DNA from: Owenia fusiformis
Taxonomy: Eukaryota; Annelida; Polychaeta; Sabellida; Oweniidae
Direction of reading: 5' to 3'
DNA: 60,000 bases
NCBI GenBank assembly: GCA_903813345.2
Contig: CAIIXF020000008.1
Span: 1,065,341 to 1,125,340 of the forward strand
The notes under the pieces are model-generated. The model worked only from the letters and a program-made list of their open reading frames with translations. It was not told the origin of the DNA and did not search any database. Below are positions 29,201 to 40,654 of this stretch, one piece after another; within the stretch, counting starts at the first letter, position 1; each line of letters begins with the position of its first letter. Made by a program: the position numbers and the translations under genes.

Positions 29201-32200
29201 AGTGGTTTCCACAAATTACTCATTTGCCAAAAGTAAATACCATATGCATTTCTTTTAAAGAGTTTTTAAACAGTTTTGTAAGCAACAATTTCAGCAACTG
29301 GCCCACTGACCTTTTCATTTTGGTGATATTTAACCAAGTTGTCGATTCGTACCCTCAGGTGACAATAATTTCTTTTTACGACCACATCTATTCCTCTTAT
29401 AGGAACATCAAAGACATTTCTACCTTCTTTTAAACAATTCGAATATTCATTGCATTTTTTACTACCCTGGATAAAGTGTTTTTCTGTGGAATCTAACACA
29501 AGTGCACAAGTACACAAACAATTGAAGTTTCAATTTGACAGATAGTTTGTGAAGGAATCCAGAAATTAATCTTTATCTACATGGCAACATTTCATCGCAA
29601 ATAAATGAGGGCCTAAACAGATTGTCCCTCATTTAAGAAACTGCCCCAATTATAACTACACCCTCTATACAATATAGTTTGATGTCACTAAACTATGTTT
29701 TGAAATATAAGCCAATGTCTAAAATGTGTATATAAACCCCAGACCCAATAACATGTTTTAGTTTCTCATATATAATGCCTGTAAACTGACATATGCTTTT
29801 AAATGTGTTGCCAATGTCTGGAAGAACCATTTGTGTTCCGCTGTAATAAAAGCGTTTCCAATAAATAAATAAATTGAAAAAATATTAAAGCACTATAAAC
29901 CATATCATGATATCAATTATATATATTGCAGACTAGCCAGTGAGAATGAGATTAAGGCATTCCAAGCTAAACTTCGAGAAGTCCAGAAAGAGAATGATGA
30001 ACTTGCATCACGACTCGAGAAACGTGAACGAGAGTGTGAAATCAAAACTCAGGAAAAAGTAAGCATCTGCACTTTAAAACTATGAATTGGTAATGAATTA
30101 TAGAGGTTTGCTTTTCAGTGCCAAATAGACAGTATAGACTGGATCAAATAAATTGATTATTTTATGATTTTTACATCACAAATATATACATTTTTGGCTT
30201 TCTTCTTGATTTGTAGATGTGTGGAATAGAATGCTACCCATATTGAATGGATCATTAAGATTTTATATAAAACATTAAGCTTCGAACTTGGCTTTGATTT
30301 CTTAGAATGTAGTAAATTGATTCTTCAGTACTACATACTATACAAGTGTAAATATTTTCAGATATCAGAAACATATTCATTAACAATATCAGCTTTATGA
30401 CATCAACCAGCATGGTGTTAAAATACATCTTCAGACTATTATTATATGTATGCATGTACATATACTGTACATATACATGTACTACTTAACTGTGTTGTTT
30501 TGTGTGAATTGCTATCTTTAACATGCTTATTGGCTGCTTATAGGAAGAACTATTAGCCACCATGAATAACATGAAAAGGCGTCTTGAGAAAGAGAACAGT
30601 GCCCATGCAGAAGCCAAACAACATATAATTGAACTAACAGCAATGCTAAATGAGATGAAAGCTATGGTGAGAATGCTTTAATGAGCTTTTAATGACCTCT
30701 ACTAATTGAGCTTTGAAATGGTTCAGTGAAAATTATGATAAATATTGAATATGCTTTCTAATGCTGTTTGTGCTCTTATCAGATCCTGATTAAGAGTTGC
30801 TTTCTAATCTTATATCTTAATGAAGAATTTATTTAAAGTTTTATAACTAACTATTTAAATGCTTATACCCTAATGAATGGAATTGGATGCATCATACTGC
30901 ACTTATATGTCTGGTCTACATCATTCATAGTTTTGAAAATTCACAATGATATTCCGATCCATCATGGTTCCTATGGACTTCCATTGTATAAGAATTTTCA
31001 AAATTATTGATGGTTCCAGCATTATGAACTCAAAATAATTTTTAGTGTCTGCATGAATCATGTGTTTTGTTATTAAGTTGGAATTGGAGCGGAGAGAGCG
31101 GGAGAAACTTACACATGCAGTTAACACTGGGAGTCTACCAGATGACGCCAAAGTTGGATTTTCAAACCTCACTCTGTCATCCAACCCTGTTCCCCCAATA
31201 TCATTTACAGTCCCTCCACCCCCTCCCCCAGGTCTATCTAATGTCCCACCACCTCCCCCACCTCCTATGGGTGGTCCTCCTGCCCCGCCCCTTCCCCCTG
31301 GGGCCCCACCCCCTCCAGGGGCTCCTCCCCTTATGGGAATGGCCCCCGCTATTTCTAATACCCCTGTTAAAACCAAAGATATACCAAAACCATCCAATCC
31401 ACTCAAGTCATTCAACTGGAGTAAACTGCCTGAGGTATGTGCTTTAGATTTTAATTTACATGTTTTACTGATAATTTATAGTAAAGAAATTCATTATCCA
31501 TTTTCTCATAAATGACATAATCATATTTACAGTAAGTGGCTTTCTATGAAAATGACATAAGCCTAACACTCTGGAATGGCCTAAAATTCTCCATATTAAA
31601 AATTTGAATTCTTTTTTTTAAGGTTAATTGCATAATTTTATATAACAATATTATTTTTATTTACTTTCTTTAAAAAAGAAAGCCTTATATCTTTACCTTT
31701 GTTTGAACTTGTAGACCAGAGTCCAGGGCACTGTATGGCGAGATATTGATGATACAAAGGTAAATATATTTCATATATCGGGAGGGGGAGGGGGAGGAAA
31801 GCAAGCACTTGAATTTTTAAAAGGAGTTTTGTAGCAGGGTGTTTATTTGATGTACATATACTTTAAAAATCATAAATAAATGTAGTAATTTCTGCTTGGA
31901 GATTATATGTTCAGTATTTGATGAAGAAATGTTAATGGAAAAATATAAGATGTCATTATGGTTTAAACTTTTCCCGGGTTTTCAAAACCTTTCTGTCAGT
32001 ATAGTACAAAATCACTGAAAATATGAAATTAGATTAATGCTTAATTATTATTGAAACATTTTTCATTTATTCGCAGCTTTACAAGACCCTTGACTTGGAG
32101 GAATTTGATGCCACATTTTCTGCATATCAGCGTCATAGTAGCGAGGATGACATTAGTAAAGCTGAACGAAGTGCAGCCAAACAGAAAGAGCTTTCAGTCA

Positions 32201-35200
32201 TTGATGGGAGGAGAGCACAAAATTGTACCATATTGTTGTCAAGGTTAAAAATGAAAAACCATGAACTTGCATCGGCCATTTTGAATATGGATGCCCAGGA
32301 AGAGTTGCCAAAAGATATGTGTGAGCAGGTTAGTTGTCTAAGCATACATTGTCTCAGTTATGGATGAAAGATGAGGATTTATCTTTTGAATTTGAGTCTG
32401 TAATTTTTTTCAAAGATGTGGCTCTTATTGAATAAATGGTATTTTTTTCATTGATTGTGTCGTGATGATTGAATTAAAAAAATGTGATTTTCTATAAGTT
32501 TGTTTCATATTCCAGTTGCTGAAGTTCATTCCAACACCAGAGGAGAAGCAGATGCTTGCAGAACATGAACATGAGATTGAGCAAATGGCAAGAGCTGACA
32601 GATTCCTGTTTGAAATGAGCAGGTACTTAAATTTATACACTTTGGTAGGAGTAATGGGAATCGATATCAACCCTGTGACAGTCTTACATATTCTGAGACT
32701 TGGTTTTATTTTTCTCCACATCAGATGAGACTGAAAGTCTCACTTTTCTTGCATTTGATGTATCAACAAATAAAACCTGAAATATTTCTATATAATTTAA
32801 TAAATGATTTTTTATTTATTTAAATTAGTATGATTAAACACTTTTTTCAATAAAAGATAGAGAATGTGTCTTAAAACCAGAAAGATTCAGCTGAACTATT
32901 ATACTGTGATAAGAATATTTCCATAATTTGTTCTCGTTATCTTAATTTTAGGATAGGTCACTATGAACAGAGACTAAAGGCCTTGCATTATAAGAAGAAG
33001 TTCAGTGAGAGAATGAGTGAATGCAAACCAAAAATAGAAAGTGAGTATTTAGTCATACAGTAAAACCTGTTGAATCCAAACACCACTGGGACAGACTGGC
33101 CAAAAGTGTTTGGATAAGCATGGTTCACATTTCAAGGTTTTTGAATATGTGGTCGGTAGGACAAATGGAGAAATTTTGGATTGATCAAAGATGTTCACTT
33201 TGAGAGGTGTTCTGATAAGAGAGATTTTGATATACAGGTTTCACTGTATATGGTTAAAGGAAATCTATCTTCTTAAGAGAATTAAATGAATTAATTTGTA
33301 AATTAAAAACATGAGAACTATAAACTTCTGAAAATAGCGATCAAATTTAAATAGGTGAAACAAAAATCAAGTTAAAAACAATATTTACTATCAGTAGATT
33401 TCATTTTACAATTTCAATTGAAAAACTATTTATATCATGTATATTGGCTTATTATTGGCTAAGATTAATAAAGTTGCATACAATTTGGCAAATTAAATCA
33501 GTAATGATCAAATATTCCAAAATAGTAAGAGAAAATTATTGTATTTCCAGCTGTGCTCGAAGCTTCTAAACAAGTTGTGAAGAGTCGTAGGTTAAAGAAA
33601 CTCCTAGAACTCGTTCTAGCATTTGGGAACTACATGAATCGCGGAAACAGGGGCAATGCCAGTGGCTTCAAGCTAGCTAGTCTTAATAAAATTGTTGATA
33701 CCAAATCCAGTATTCAGAAAAATGTGACATTGTTGCATTATCTTATTGAAACTTTACAAAAGAAGGTAGGTTGGCATAAATAATTTCTTTTCACATGCTC
33801 TTAACAATAACATAAATCATTTGATGATTTTCTTAAAAAATCAAGAGTTAGATCGGAGACATAGAATACTTTTCAATGTATATGTCTCTGGTTAGATGTT
33901 ACAATATTTGTGATTTGATAACATGCCAAGAAACCTATAAGTCATTTGAATGTGATCATTGATTCTACCATTCTTCTTCTTGTTGAGTTTGTATTACAAC
34001 CATATCATAGAGCTATACAATTTCTTAGATTTTCTCAGTTTAAAGGAGAATGCTCAATATTATCATGTACTGTGTGATTCCAGTTCCCAGATCTGTTGCA
34101 TTTAGAGGAGGACATTCCTGACACCATTACAGCTGCAAAAGTTAATACAGGAGAGTTGGAGGCTGAGGTTAATGTCATAAGGGCAGGACTCAAAGATATT
34201 GAGCAGGTTGGTTTGCTGTAGTTTTAGTCCAACATCTTGCATTTAGCTTGTGATTTGGATGTTATCCTAATGTCTACAGTTGTTAAAGAACCCAGTTTAT
34301 ATTCCGTTTAGGGTAAATGATGATAGCATTATGTAGAATGTTGTAATAACAAACTACATTTACTAGATTTCATTATATGGTATAGTGGGAGAAACTTAAT
34401 CATAATGAAATGAACTCAACATTTGGGCCGCATCCCTAATATTTATGCTTGTTATATTTTCAGGAACTTGAATATCAGAGAAACTGTGATGATGGTGATA
34501 AGTTTGTCTCCGTGATGAGTGACTTTATTACTATAGCTCAATACAACTTTTCTGAAGTCGAGGACTTGGTGTCTGATATGAAATCAAAGGTAACACATGT
34601 TGCATAAACAAACCAGGAATGAAATTAAAAGAGCTCATTTCGTTTTTTTTATAACTTCCACAGGCAGATTCAGAAGTCATTCATACTCTAGTGACATGTA
34701 TGCTCCTCCAATTCAATTGTTCTTTTATTGTAACATCATTGATCATATTAGAATCTAATTTCTACTCTGCCATTTTACTGTTTTGTAGATCGCTTTCTTT
34801 GCTTGGTATTATTTTCCTGGTTTTATCCTTTATTTTTGTCAAGAAAAAAATAAATGAATAACCTCACTATTGTGGTACCCAATAGTACTATTAATGATTA
34901 GGAATTGGAGAAAGTTTGTGTTTTTTCATGATTTCAGTATGAACAAGCCGTCAACAACTTTGGGGAAGATGTGAAGCGCATACAACCAGATGAATTCTTT
35001 GGTATTTTTAATCTGTTCCTAAAATCATTCAAAGATGCTATTCGAGAAAATGAAAGAATGAAAAAACAGAGGGAAGAAGAAAAAAGAGCCAAGCTAGAAG
35101 CAAAGGTAAAACAATATGAAGATAATGCGAAATTTCTCAAGGGTTAACGTTTTTAAAATATTTATGAATTTTGTCGTCAAATAATGTCGAATTTTTAGCA

Positions 35201-35763
35201 AATGTTTTAGCATATTGTTGGATGATTGTGTATTTCGTAAAACATTTCAATATTGAGGCATTCCCAACATTAGTTTGAGTGAACAATTTTGGTTTGGGTA
35301 TTGAATGGTTGATATTTGTTCCAAAATCAATTTGAAACATAATACTTTAGCTCTGTGTTCTGAACATCCTCTGAATATAGGACGCCAGACATAATCATCC
35401 ATGTTCCTTCTTGATGTCTGGAACCCTACGTTTGGAGGATGCCCAGTTCTACAAATCGGAACATACTCAATACATGCATCACTTTTTCACCCATATAAAT
35501 CATATTACTAAAAAAAAACTTTTCAGGCACGAGAAGAGAAAATCCGTAATAAAAAATTAGGAAGTGCCACCAAGAGAAAACAAAATGGTGGCCATGAGGA
35601 CTCAGGTGAATTTGATGAACTCATATCAGCTTTAAGAACTGGTGATGTTTTTGGTGAAGATATCGCAAAATTGAAACATAATAGGCGGAGAATACCAAAA
35701 AAATCTGATAAAACGGGCCAGGTGATTAGAGAAAGGATTGGAACTCCAACAAAAGCCTCTTGA
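13037..35763 (+). CDS. DAAM: Disheveled-associated activator of morphogenesis (DAAM), diaphanous-class formin, 24 coding exons
   Basis: Actin-nucleating formin. In animals DAAM proteins bind Dishevelled and Rho and act in planar cell polarity and cytoskeletal assembly. I joined these exons, all GT/AG and in frame: 13037-14229, 18751-18925, 20700-20789, 20978-21046, 21357-21445, 21943-22078, 24329-24526, 24740-24850, 25125-25228, 25470-25536, 25754-25871, 26479-26611, 29932-30058, 30544-30666, 31078-31434, 31715-31759, 32077-32328, 32516-32622, 32952-33040, 33551-33765, 34084-34206, 34464-34589, 34938-35105, 35527-35763 (TGA). The total is 1,483 codons. From the internal Met at 18,770 it is 1,079 residues, about the length of vertebrate DAAM1. 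Domain order is GBD/FH3, coiled coil, proline-rich FH1, FH2, DAD, with near-collinear similarity to DAAM1 throughout. I see no frameshift or missing exon. DAAM is clear from the DAD and FH2 wording; DAAM1 versus DAAM2 is not meaningful here, because an invertebrate normally has one gene. Confidence 0.96.
17195..18005. mobile_element. Pogo-like MITE hosting the minisatellite
   Basis: The left edge AGTAAAACCTGTGTATATTG and right edge TTAAGACAGGTTTA are partial matches to the CAGTAAAACCTG...CAGGTTTTACTG termini of the dispersed family at 33,059 and 36,372. The repeated word GGTGTTCACTAGAGA is also part of the interior of the family copy at 47,476-47,643. Confidence 0.55.
17291..17996. repeat. 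Minisatellite with 17-bp subunits and 67-bp higher-order unit
   Basis: About 40 copies of AGGTGTTCACTAGAGAA and close variants. They are arranged as a 67-bp unit of four subunits (18+17+17+15); AGGTATTCACTA starts at 17,312, 17,379 and 17,446, exactly 67 apart. A variant mark CTAAACAGG recurs 201 bp apart (17,321 and 17,522), showing a three-unit super-repeat. Near the 3' end a second layout containing TTCACCAGAG recurs 135 bp apart (17,805 and 17,940). Confidence 0.95.
18600..18668 (-). repeat. tRNA-derived SINE head or tRNA pseudogene
   Basis: Read on the - strand it has an A-box-like TAACTCATTGGTACAGC (18,657-18,641) and a B-box-like GGTTCAATTTC (18,616-18,606) at tRNA spacing. The ends do not form a good acceptor stem, so it is not a functional tRNA. 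Confidence 0.5.
18751..26611 (+). CDS. DAAM: DAAM exons 2-12: canonical N terminus, GTPase-binding domain and FH3/DID region
   Basis: Exon 2 holds the Met at 18,770 ([18 protein letters not shown]), which aligns with the usual DAAM start (a Cys-rich stub followed by PEIT). Residue numbers here are for the long form. Exons 2-6 (about 405-584) carry the GBD with [19 protein letters not shown] and [10 protein letters not shown]. Exons 7-12 (585-827) carry the armadillo-like FH3/DID, with [43 protein letters not shown] and [14 protein letters not shown]. Together these bind activated Rho GTPase and hold the C-terminal DAD in the autoinhibited state. One difference is that the codon split between exons 5 and 6 gives Ser (AG+T) where vertebrate DAAM has Arg before FV. 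Intron 6 is occupied by a 1.9-kb repeat and intron 12 by two MITEs. Confidence 0.95.
19526..19640. mobile_element. Pogo-like MITE fragment
   Basis: It starts with CAGTAATATCTCTCTAAACC and contains GTGTTCAGATTGGCAGATG and GTGTTCACATTGAGA, the same words as the copies at 33,059 and 36,372. The right end is not clear. Confidence 0.4.
20112..20187 (-). repeat. Second tRNA-derived SINE-like head
   Basis: The - strand sequence has GTAGCTAACTCAATAGAACA (A-box region) and GGTTCAAATAAC (B-box region) about 45 bases apart. It is diverged and lies in DAAM intron 2. Confidence 0.4.
21541..21647. mobile_element. Foldback MITE, 107 bp
   Basis: Perfect 18-bp inverted ends ACAGGCAAATAACATCGG (21,541-21,558) and its complement (21,630-21,647). 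Inside are two related words, GTACGAGCTTGTATG and GTACGGGCTTGTATG. It lies in DAAM intron 5, about 100 bp after the exon. Confidence 0.75.
22239..24165. mobile_element. GCTCAC-ended repeat element with internal tandem units, in DAAM intron 6
   Basis: The left end is TTAGCTCACATGGTGAGC, followed by a GTCCGTCTGTCC microsatellite (22,276-22,323). The right end is CACCATGTGAGC...GGTACTAA, an inverted match. Inside, a unit of about 335-348 bp is repeated four times; CCTCTGTCGATAGGA starts near 22,349, 22,697, 23,036 and 23,370. A partial unit lies at about 24,080-24,125. A second repeat, starting AAAGGCAGAATCTGATC, is nested at about 23,650-23,935. This kind of element is familiar from bivalve introns. 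Confidence 0.7.
26757..27150. mobile_element. MITE with perfect 26-bp terminal inverted repeats
   Basis: The termini begin AAAGGACGATTCTCGG (26,757-26,782) and are matched perfectly as the complement at 27,125-27,150. The interior has a direct repeat about 200 bp apart (GAGCATTATCCCTGCTTC... and GAGCTTTATCCCTGCTTC..., then AGATTTAAATGTCCTCTTTTG in both). It lies in DAAM intron 12. No coding capacity is seen. Confidence 0.8.
27168..27525. mobile_element. MITE with AGGCAGAATAAGA termini
   Basis: The left end AAGGCAGAATAAGATC and right end TCTTATTCTGCCTT are inverted, flanked by TTA on both sides. Its right half, read on the other strand, is clearly related to 23,650-23,790 inside the intron-6 element (shared ATATCTCCCAA, TTGGTGAAGTTA). 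It sits 17 bp from the preceding MITE. Confidence 0.7.
29932..30666 (+). CDS. DAAM: DAAM exons 13-14: coiled-coil linker
   Basis: These exons encode long residues 828-911, rich in Glu, Lys and Leu with heptad character (for example [20 protein letters not shown], ending EIKTQEK). This is the coiled coil between the inhibitory N-terminal domains and FH1, which supports dimerisation. Exon 13 (29932-30058) completes a Gln codon begun in exon 12. Exon 14 (30544-30666) is phase 0 at both ends. The match to vertebrate DAAM at ERECDAKTQEKEE-type sequence is obvious. Confidence 0.94.
31078..31434 (+). CDS. DAAM: DAAM exon 15: FH1 polyproline domain and start of FH2
   Basis: 119 codons. After a basic helix ([11 protein letters not shown]) come proline runs at long residues about 957-1000 ([32 protein letters not shown]), which are the profilin-actin binding tracts. 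The exon then gives the FH2 lasso start, [18 protein letters not shown]. The DNA is strikingly C-rich compared with its surroundings, purely because of the proline codons. Open frames in the other two phases and on the - strand across this exon are shadows. Confidence 0.96.
31715..35105 (+). CDS. DAAM: DAAM exons 16-23: FH2 actin-nucleating domain
   Basis: Long residues 1031-1405. Diagnostic segments in order are [101 protein letters not shown], and a helical tail ([10 protein letters not shown]). The GNxMN..GN..GFKL motif is the FH2 core signature. The FH2 dimer caps and processively elongates actin filament barbed ends. The region just before SVIDGRR is [20 protein letters not shown]. It lacks the insert present in some vertebrate DAAM1 isoforms (the QDFFVNSN-type segment). 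Confidence 0.96.
33059..33248. mobile_element. Pogo-like MITE, complete
   Basis: CAGTAAAACCTGTTGAATCC at the left and CAGGTTTCACTG at the right, flanked by TA on each side. The interior has AAACACCACTGGGAC and GAGGTGTTCTGATAAGAGAG. It lies in DAAM intron 19. The pogo/Tigger assignment rests on the terminal wording and TA flanks only. Confidence 0.6.
35527..35763 (+). CDS. DAAM: DAAM exon 24: DAD autoregulatory domain and stop
   Basis: The last 78 residues plus [21 protein letters not shown] at long residues 1431-1448 is the diaphanous autoregulatory domain, followed by the basic stretch [12 protein letters not shown] that supports binding to the DID. The C terminus is GTPTKAS. The acceptor is TTTTCAG|GCACGA at 35,526/35,527. 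Confidence 0.96.
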   Translation, partial: AREEKIRNKKLGSATKRKQNGGHEDSGEFDELISALRTGDVFGEDIAKLKHNRRRIPKKSDKTGQVIRERIGTPTKAS

Positions 35764-36371
35764 TAATGGTTTGTTCATGATGTAAGGAGTTCACAGTTTA
35801 TTATTGACATAAGCAGAAGAATCAAAGGAAGTTCAAACCGATATTATGTGTGAGAAGCATACATTTATGATATGAGCTACAATGCTTGAGGAACTTTGTA
35901 GAAGATCGTAACATGTCTGAGGCAATAGTTGGTATTTGAAAATGTTCCATGGCTGCAAGGAAGCTAAGTGCATAAGTTGGACTAGTCTTAAGCCCGGTCT
36001 TAAGTGGAAAGCCGAGAAACATCAATTTTAATACGAAACAGATCTGAGTATTCCAATGAGATTATTAAAGATCTGATTTCTGAAGTGCAAATATTTTACA
36101 AAGGAGCAAAGTGAAATACACACTAGTTAACCTGTTAAAGGCTCTTGTTAAACATACAGGGTTGACCCCTGGGTCACAAATACACATTTTATAAAATTAA
36201 AATGCTTTAAGTTTTTCAAAATGAATATCTTTATGAGAAAGTGCATCATGCTACAGTTTGAAGTAGCACTTCATAGAGTTCAAATCAGAGATGAGGTTTC
36301 TCATAGGGAGCATGTGTTGAGTCTTTCATTAGTCATTACCTTTAATGCAATTACATGTACAAGAATTGTAG

Positions 36372-36553
36372 TACAGTAAAACCTGTCTAATCTGAACACC
36401 GCTGGGACTGATCAAAAGTGTTCACATTAGCAGGTGTTCACATTTCAAGGTTTGTAATATGTGAATCAAGTGGAGATAACAAAATGGGATCAAGAAAAAG
36501 CATTCACATTGAGAGGTGTTCAGATTAGAGAGGTGTTCAGATATGCAGGTTTT
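36372..36553. mobile_element. Pogo-like MITE, complete
   Basis: CAGTAAAACCTGTCTAATCT ... GATATGCAGGTTTTACTG, about 182 bp, preceded by TA. The interior closely matches the 33,059 copy (CATTTCAAGGTTT). It lies in the DAAM 3' flank or 3' UTR. Confidence 0.6.
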
Positions 36554-39500
36554 ACTGCATTTCTATTTGCAGATGTTTGTCTTGCACTGCACATGTTTGT
36601 AGATCTGAATTAGAATTACATCAATCAGGGGGTACAGTTTTGAAAAAACCGTTGATAACGATTGGTAAAATTCTTATGAATTTGACAACTTTACCAATGC
36701 TCATATCATGAAATACAATTGAAAGTCGGATATCGAGATCCACAATATTTACAATAAGAGGCTTTTGGGACGCCTTTTTTACATTTAGATGGTAGCGTAA
36801 TAGTTAACACATTGAAAATACTTCAGTTATGATATTTATGGAACATTATGAGATCACATGGTTTTGCCTCGACAAAAGGCTAAAAACAATGTTATTATTT
36901 CAAGTATGTTTCTTATAATATATTTACAATGTTTGGTCGAATCTCATACCTTTTCATTTATAAGATATTAAACAGGAATATGTGTCATTTATTTTTAGTG
37001 AAATTGTTAAGATACTTGTAATACTCAACATCTTGATAAAAAGCCTCAAAAATAGCCTCAAATTAAACGTTTAAGTTCTCAAATCTGACTTGGTCTCATG
37101 TTTTGATTCACTGATGCTCATTTTGATATTTTTATAGCTAAATACTTAATTCTTACTGTAGTTTCACAAACATAGGTTAGAGTAGCAAACTTGTATTAAT
37201 GTAGAAAATTGCATGAAAAGTACTCAGAAGTTCTTACCTTTTTAAGATTGTATTTTAAATTCAATTTTGATATAAATTTACATTTAGACACACAATTTAA
37301 CATATTGGCTCAAATAGGAAGGTTTTTTACAACATTCAATTTAAAAAAAAACAATCAATGCTTAATTATCTAAATAGATATATGTAGTGAGTTTCTATGT
37401 TTGTATACCGCTTGAAATATCATGGCATGGGATTGAAATATTTGAAGGAAATGTTGTTCTTTGATTTGCCATTTAAGATTGTAAACATCAATTGAATTAA
37501 AGGCCTAATACATAAAAGTTTCTTGTATTTTGCTTGACACATCATTGCCATTATGGGTTGCACAACCTCTTCTGAATTAAATGAACCTTGAAGATAAGAT
37601 AAGGGGGCCCTGAGAAATTAGAACGTAACATTCCATTTTAGTGAGGGACATATGCACATAAATATATCTATTTCTTTTAAATAGTACATGATTCTGAATT
37701 TGAAATGTTTGCTTTAGATTGCTACCAGTGATCAATCTGCTATGTCAAGCCGTATGTGTCAAGCCTTATATGTCAAGCCTTAGTGTCGTGTCATGATTCA
37801 TTGCCTCTAAGAGTGTCACATGTAAAGAATAAGGTCATAAGGATTCCATGGTCACAAATGGTTGAGTTACATGGCAACATTCACTTAATAGTAGTAACTG
37901 CACAAAGAACCACCTGTCAAAATAACTTTAGGTTTTGACATGACTACATGCAAACTAAGCCATGACAATAAAAACATTGTAATGATCAAGCAAAAAGTTA
38001 TTTTGCATAACTTTATTCTTACATTGAGAGAGATACACCATGATTGTGTTATCCCATGTTGTATTATTGATGTACAATGCATTGTATTATTCAGATTTTG
38101 TAACATGGTGCAAATTACCCAACACAGGGTCGCCATCTATTTAAAGTCACTTTCCACATTAAACCATCACCATGACAACATTATTTATTTGCTTTGAAGA
38201 TTCTGCTTTGTACATGGAGGTCTAATTAATTGATAGTAGATCTCTATGGTTATGTCTATGTCTGTAGACAAATTAAACATTTATTTTTACTTAATACCAA
38301 ATATTAGATTATTGTATAGAATATTATTTTAATATAAATTTATGTATACATTTGCATACAGTATGCTACTATAGCAACGACTGGTATATTGTACAATATA
38401 TTATGAATACTTGAGCGTGAAACATTAATTTTAAAATGGTGATAAAGTGCATCACATATTATTCATTACGATTGACGTTAAACACTATTTCAGATGCAAT
38501 AATTACATTACATGTACCTGTACAATGTTGTCAAATGACATTATTTTCTTGTTGAACTACATGTATCTTGTATTTATTGATATACCAGGATATACCCACT
38601 CTTACTTACAGCCTAGTGGTATCCTAGCTTTAATTTTAATTTGTGCCTTTGTTGGACATTTCCTCATGTTCATTGTCTTCATTCCCAAGCATATCACGCT
38701 GTAAATCATCACTCATGTATTTCATCCATGATACACCCACTCAGTAAAACTGGCAACTGGAAGTTCAAATTGGGTCATGTGTTGAAAGCTGCTTATTTTG
38801 AATCTTATTTTTGTACGATTACAATAAATCAGATGATTCTGATGACTTTGAAATTGGCAAAGATAAGAATAACATAAACACATGGCCTAAACAGGACTTC
38901 CGATTAACATTTTTTGAGGTGGAGTGTAGTTTGTCAAATTACATCTCACATTATAATTCGTAACTTATTGATTGAATTGACTTCAAATATAATATAATTT
39001 GAAAATAAATCTAATAAAATATGTACTACATTATATATCGTGTTGTTGATAATTTTATATGTTACTGGGTGTTTTAGTATTAAATGGATAAATCCTGATG
39101 ACTCTATTCATGATTAATGGTGCAATATATGACTGCCAATTTTTACTGATCAATGTAAAAAGAAAAAAAGAATGAATCCCATCATATACACTATATTTGC
39201 CATAAATCACAGAATCGTGAGTTGTTGCGTCATAGTCATTTTCCATTTAATTGATTTATAACTCCAATTGTTTTAGTGTTGTCATTTATCATTAGAATTG
39301 TTTTGTTGCTATAAAAGTCAGCCTGAACTGTCAAACATTTAAGTATATTGAACACCCACAACGATACAATTGAATTACCATATTATATGAAATTGAATTG
39401 AATTATCAAATCAGTCTATCACTCAGGCAATCCTTACTGTTGATTAACATAATCCAAACATCCACTCGAACATAATTTCTGATTTCTATTGATTTATGAA

Positions 39501-39617
39501 TGGTATCAAAATGCAGACACTCCTACCCTATAACAATACTTGAAATGTTGGTTCACTTACATTCCTGCTGCAAAAATCAATCTGTTACAGAAATCATCAT
39601 GTCTTCCCTGCCCTCTA

Positions 39618-39765
39618 TTGAAATAAGCATTGTTGTTGAAATAAGCATTGTTGTTGAAATAGCCATTGTTGTTGAAATAAGCATTGTTGTTGAAATTAGC
39701 ATTGTTGTTGAAATTAGCATTGTTGTTGAAATAAGCATTGTTGCTGAAATAAGCATTATTGTTCC
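39618..39765. repeat. 18-bp tandem repeat (ATTGTTGTTGAAATAAGC)
   Basis: About eight imperfect copies. Because the period is a multiple of three, both strands stay open: NNNAYF repeats on - and EISIVV repeats on +. There is no sign of a gene around it. Confidence 0.85.
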
Positions 39766-40654
39766 ACAACTGTTGACACTTCATTACTACTTAATAATAC
39801 TAATTAGCTTCTCATCCAATATGGGTAACAGACAACAATTTTGTAAAGCATTATGAATTTATTTTATTTATACTTATAAAATTAAAATATAAGCAGTAAG
39901 TACACTGTGTGTGTTATTAATTCATTTTACAAGTAAAATTCTGACTATACAATTAAATGGTATAATCCTAATGTAAAACAGAACACTGTGATACATGTAC
40001 ATTATGTATATAAAAATAATCATTACATTTACTAATTCAACTACAGATCAACATATAGATTCATAACATATTGCATATATCGTAGTTGAGTCAAATTATG
40101 GCGAGAAGTGACACTGCATCATTTACATTATTACATTATTTCTGAATTCATTAATAAAATATAAAGCTTTATATACACTGTATTGCACTGACTATGAGTA
40201 CTTTATACTCCATATATCTTTATATATCTTTTCTGAATATATAACTTTACACTGAGTTAGTCTATCAGGAGGTGTTATTATCAAGGCCAGAGTATCAGAA
40301 TAACACAATTTGCACCCATACGCCAGGATGTGAATGAATCTCATCGTTGGCCTAATATGTTGTAAATCATTTGTGTTATACTGTCAATTTGGTCTTCAAA
40401 GTTTTAAACTTTATAGTGAGCATAATTGGGACAGAAATGTCATTAATTACAATGGAATGATCAAATGGTGGTATGTGTGTAAGAGATGTCATCATAATGT
40501 AGTTCAATATGACATCACAGAGATGATGTCACAATGGTGTCAAATACAAAACTGATGTCATACAGATTGACATTGCAGTAGTGTCAAACAATACACAATA
40601 ACAGATGTAGCATCTGACACAATGTCACAACCACGTCAGAAATAATATCTGAAT

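Larger units (their letters stand above)
26612..29931 (+). other. DAAM intron 12
   Basis: The longest DAAM intron after intron 1. It holds the two MITEs at 26,757-27,525. In the rest, a 115-codon + frame at 29,086-29,433 and its 83-codon antisense counterpart do not resemble a known family. Confidence 0.7.
35764..40654. other. Tail-to-tail region between DAAM and legumain (3' UTRs and repeats)
   Basis: It contains no coding exon. AATAAA words for DAAM occur at about 37,967, 38,822, 39,003 and 39,013. On the - strand, ATAAATAAAATAAAT around 39,858-39,872 is a candidate legumain poly(A) signal, about 790 nt after its stop. A MITE lies at 36,372 and an 18-bp tandem repeat at 39,618-39,765. Confidence 0.55.

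Noticed and set aside
29086-29517. 115-codon + frame and 83-codon - frame in DAAM intron 12
   Set aside because: No family resemblance, no convincing splice context, AT-rich composition like the intron around it.
31067-31447. 126-codon second frame and 164-codon antisense Gly-rich frame over DAAM exon 15
   Set aside because: Both are shadows of the proline-rich FH1 coding sequence.
39500-39856. 118-codon gene on +
   Set aside because: The open frame is produced by an 18-bp tandem repeat.
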